A DNA stretch of 32,204 nt from an uncultured Acetatifactor sp. (lineage in GTDB: Bacteria > Bacillota > Clostridia > Lachnospirales > Lachnospiraceae). Location: positions 1 through 32,204 of the forward strand of contig CAJUTJ010000048.1 of NCBI GenBank assembly GCA_910589655.1, given 5' to 3'. The notes below the pieces were generated by a model. That model ran no database searches. It had not been told where the DNA came from and worked only from the letters and a program-made list of their open reading frames with translations. The position numbers were made by a program, and so were the translations under genes. Below are positions 32,166 through 32,204 of this stretch, in pieces. Numbering within the stretch: the stretch's first letter is position 1; every line of letters starts with the position of its first letter.

Positions 32166-32174
32166 TGGTATAAT
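32166..32174 (+). promoter_or_regulatory. Outward promoter -10 at the right edge
   Basis: TGG-TATAAT (TATAAT at 32169-32174) is a perfect extended -10. A TTGACA at 32140-32145 is 23 bp upstream, too far for a standard spacer; TTAAAA at 17 bp is the alternative. It would drive a plus-strand gene outside the window, divergent from the glycosyltransferase. Confidence 0.5.
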
Positions 32175-32204
32175 AAGATTGCGACATCCAATAACCAGTA
32201 TAGA

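Overview
The window looks like chromosome from an anaerobic, gut-type clostridium, most likely Lachnospiraceae. The evidence is mid-range GC, strong AGGAGG ribosome sites, sigma-A-type promoters, a long-form hpf, an SH3b-NlpC/P60 hydrolase, DUF4037/DUF4125 and DegV families, and ethanolamine/propanediol-type microcompartment proteins. I see no rRNA, tRNA, integrase, transposase, plasmid gene or CRISPR array. The organism call is inference from gene families, not from a marker gene.

Layout. (1) 1-1622: rarA behind an inverted pair of perfect DnaA-box sequences and a LexA-like palindrome. (2) 1801-3247: a promoter followed by two EutS/PduU-type shell genes and a EutP/PduV-type GTPase, a microcompartment satellite operon without enzymes. 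(3) 3692-5868: a MotA/ExbB-like plus MotB/OmpA-like pair resembling ZorA/ZorB of Zorya defence but without Zorya effectors; a bidirectional terminator at 6067-6102 follows. (4) 6179-11837, minus strand: a response regulator, a hybrid kinase with HPt domain, and a second hybrid kinase whose C-terminus is a complete DegV fatty-acid-binding domain. (5) 12412-17167, minus strand: M23 peptidase, hpf, SH3-NlpC/P60 hydrolase and trxB. The hpf/NlpC interval of 671 bp holds a DnaA-box-like cluster and a GC-rich structured element that may be an RNA gene. (6) 17238-17693: a cluster of dispersed intergenic repeats, then an SDR reductase on the plus strand. (7) 18539-29753, minus strand: FecR-domain protein, CHASE2 class III cyclase, GAF-HD-GYP protein and sugar isomerase in a tight operon. 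It is followed by a 53-bp tandem repeat array, a TPR-DUF4037-DUF4125 protein, a GH35 beta-galactosidase and a small conserved-looking protein. (8) 29962-32032, minus strand: a GT39-like membrane glycosyltransferase overlapping a small membrane protein gene. An outward plus-strand promoter sits at the right edge.

How it fits together. The window is rich in signalling: two hybrid kinases, a stand-alone receiver, a cyclase and an HD-GYP protein, but no DNA-binding response regulator. The most unusual items are the kinase-receiver-DegV fusion, the orphan ZorAB-like motor pair, the enzyme-free shell operon, the 53-bp array in which each unit carries its own ribosome site and 10-12-codon ORF, and the DnaA-box/structured region upstream of hpf.
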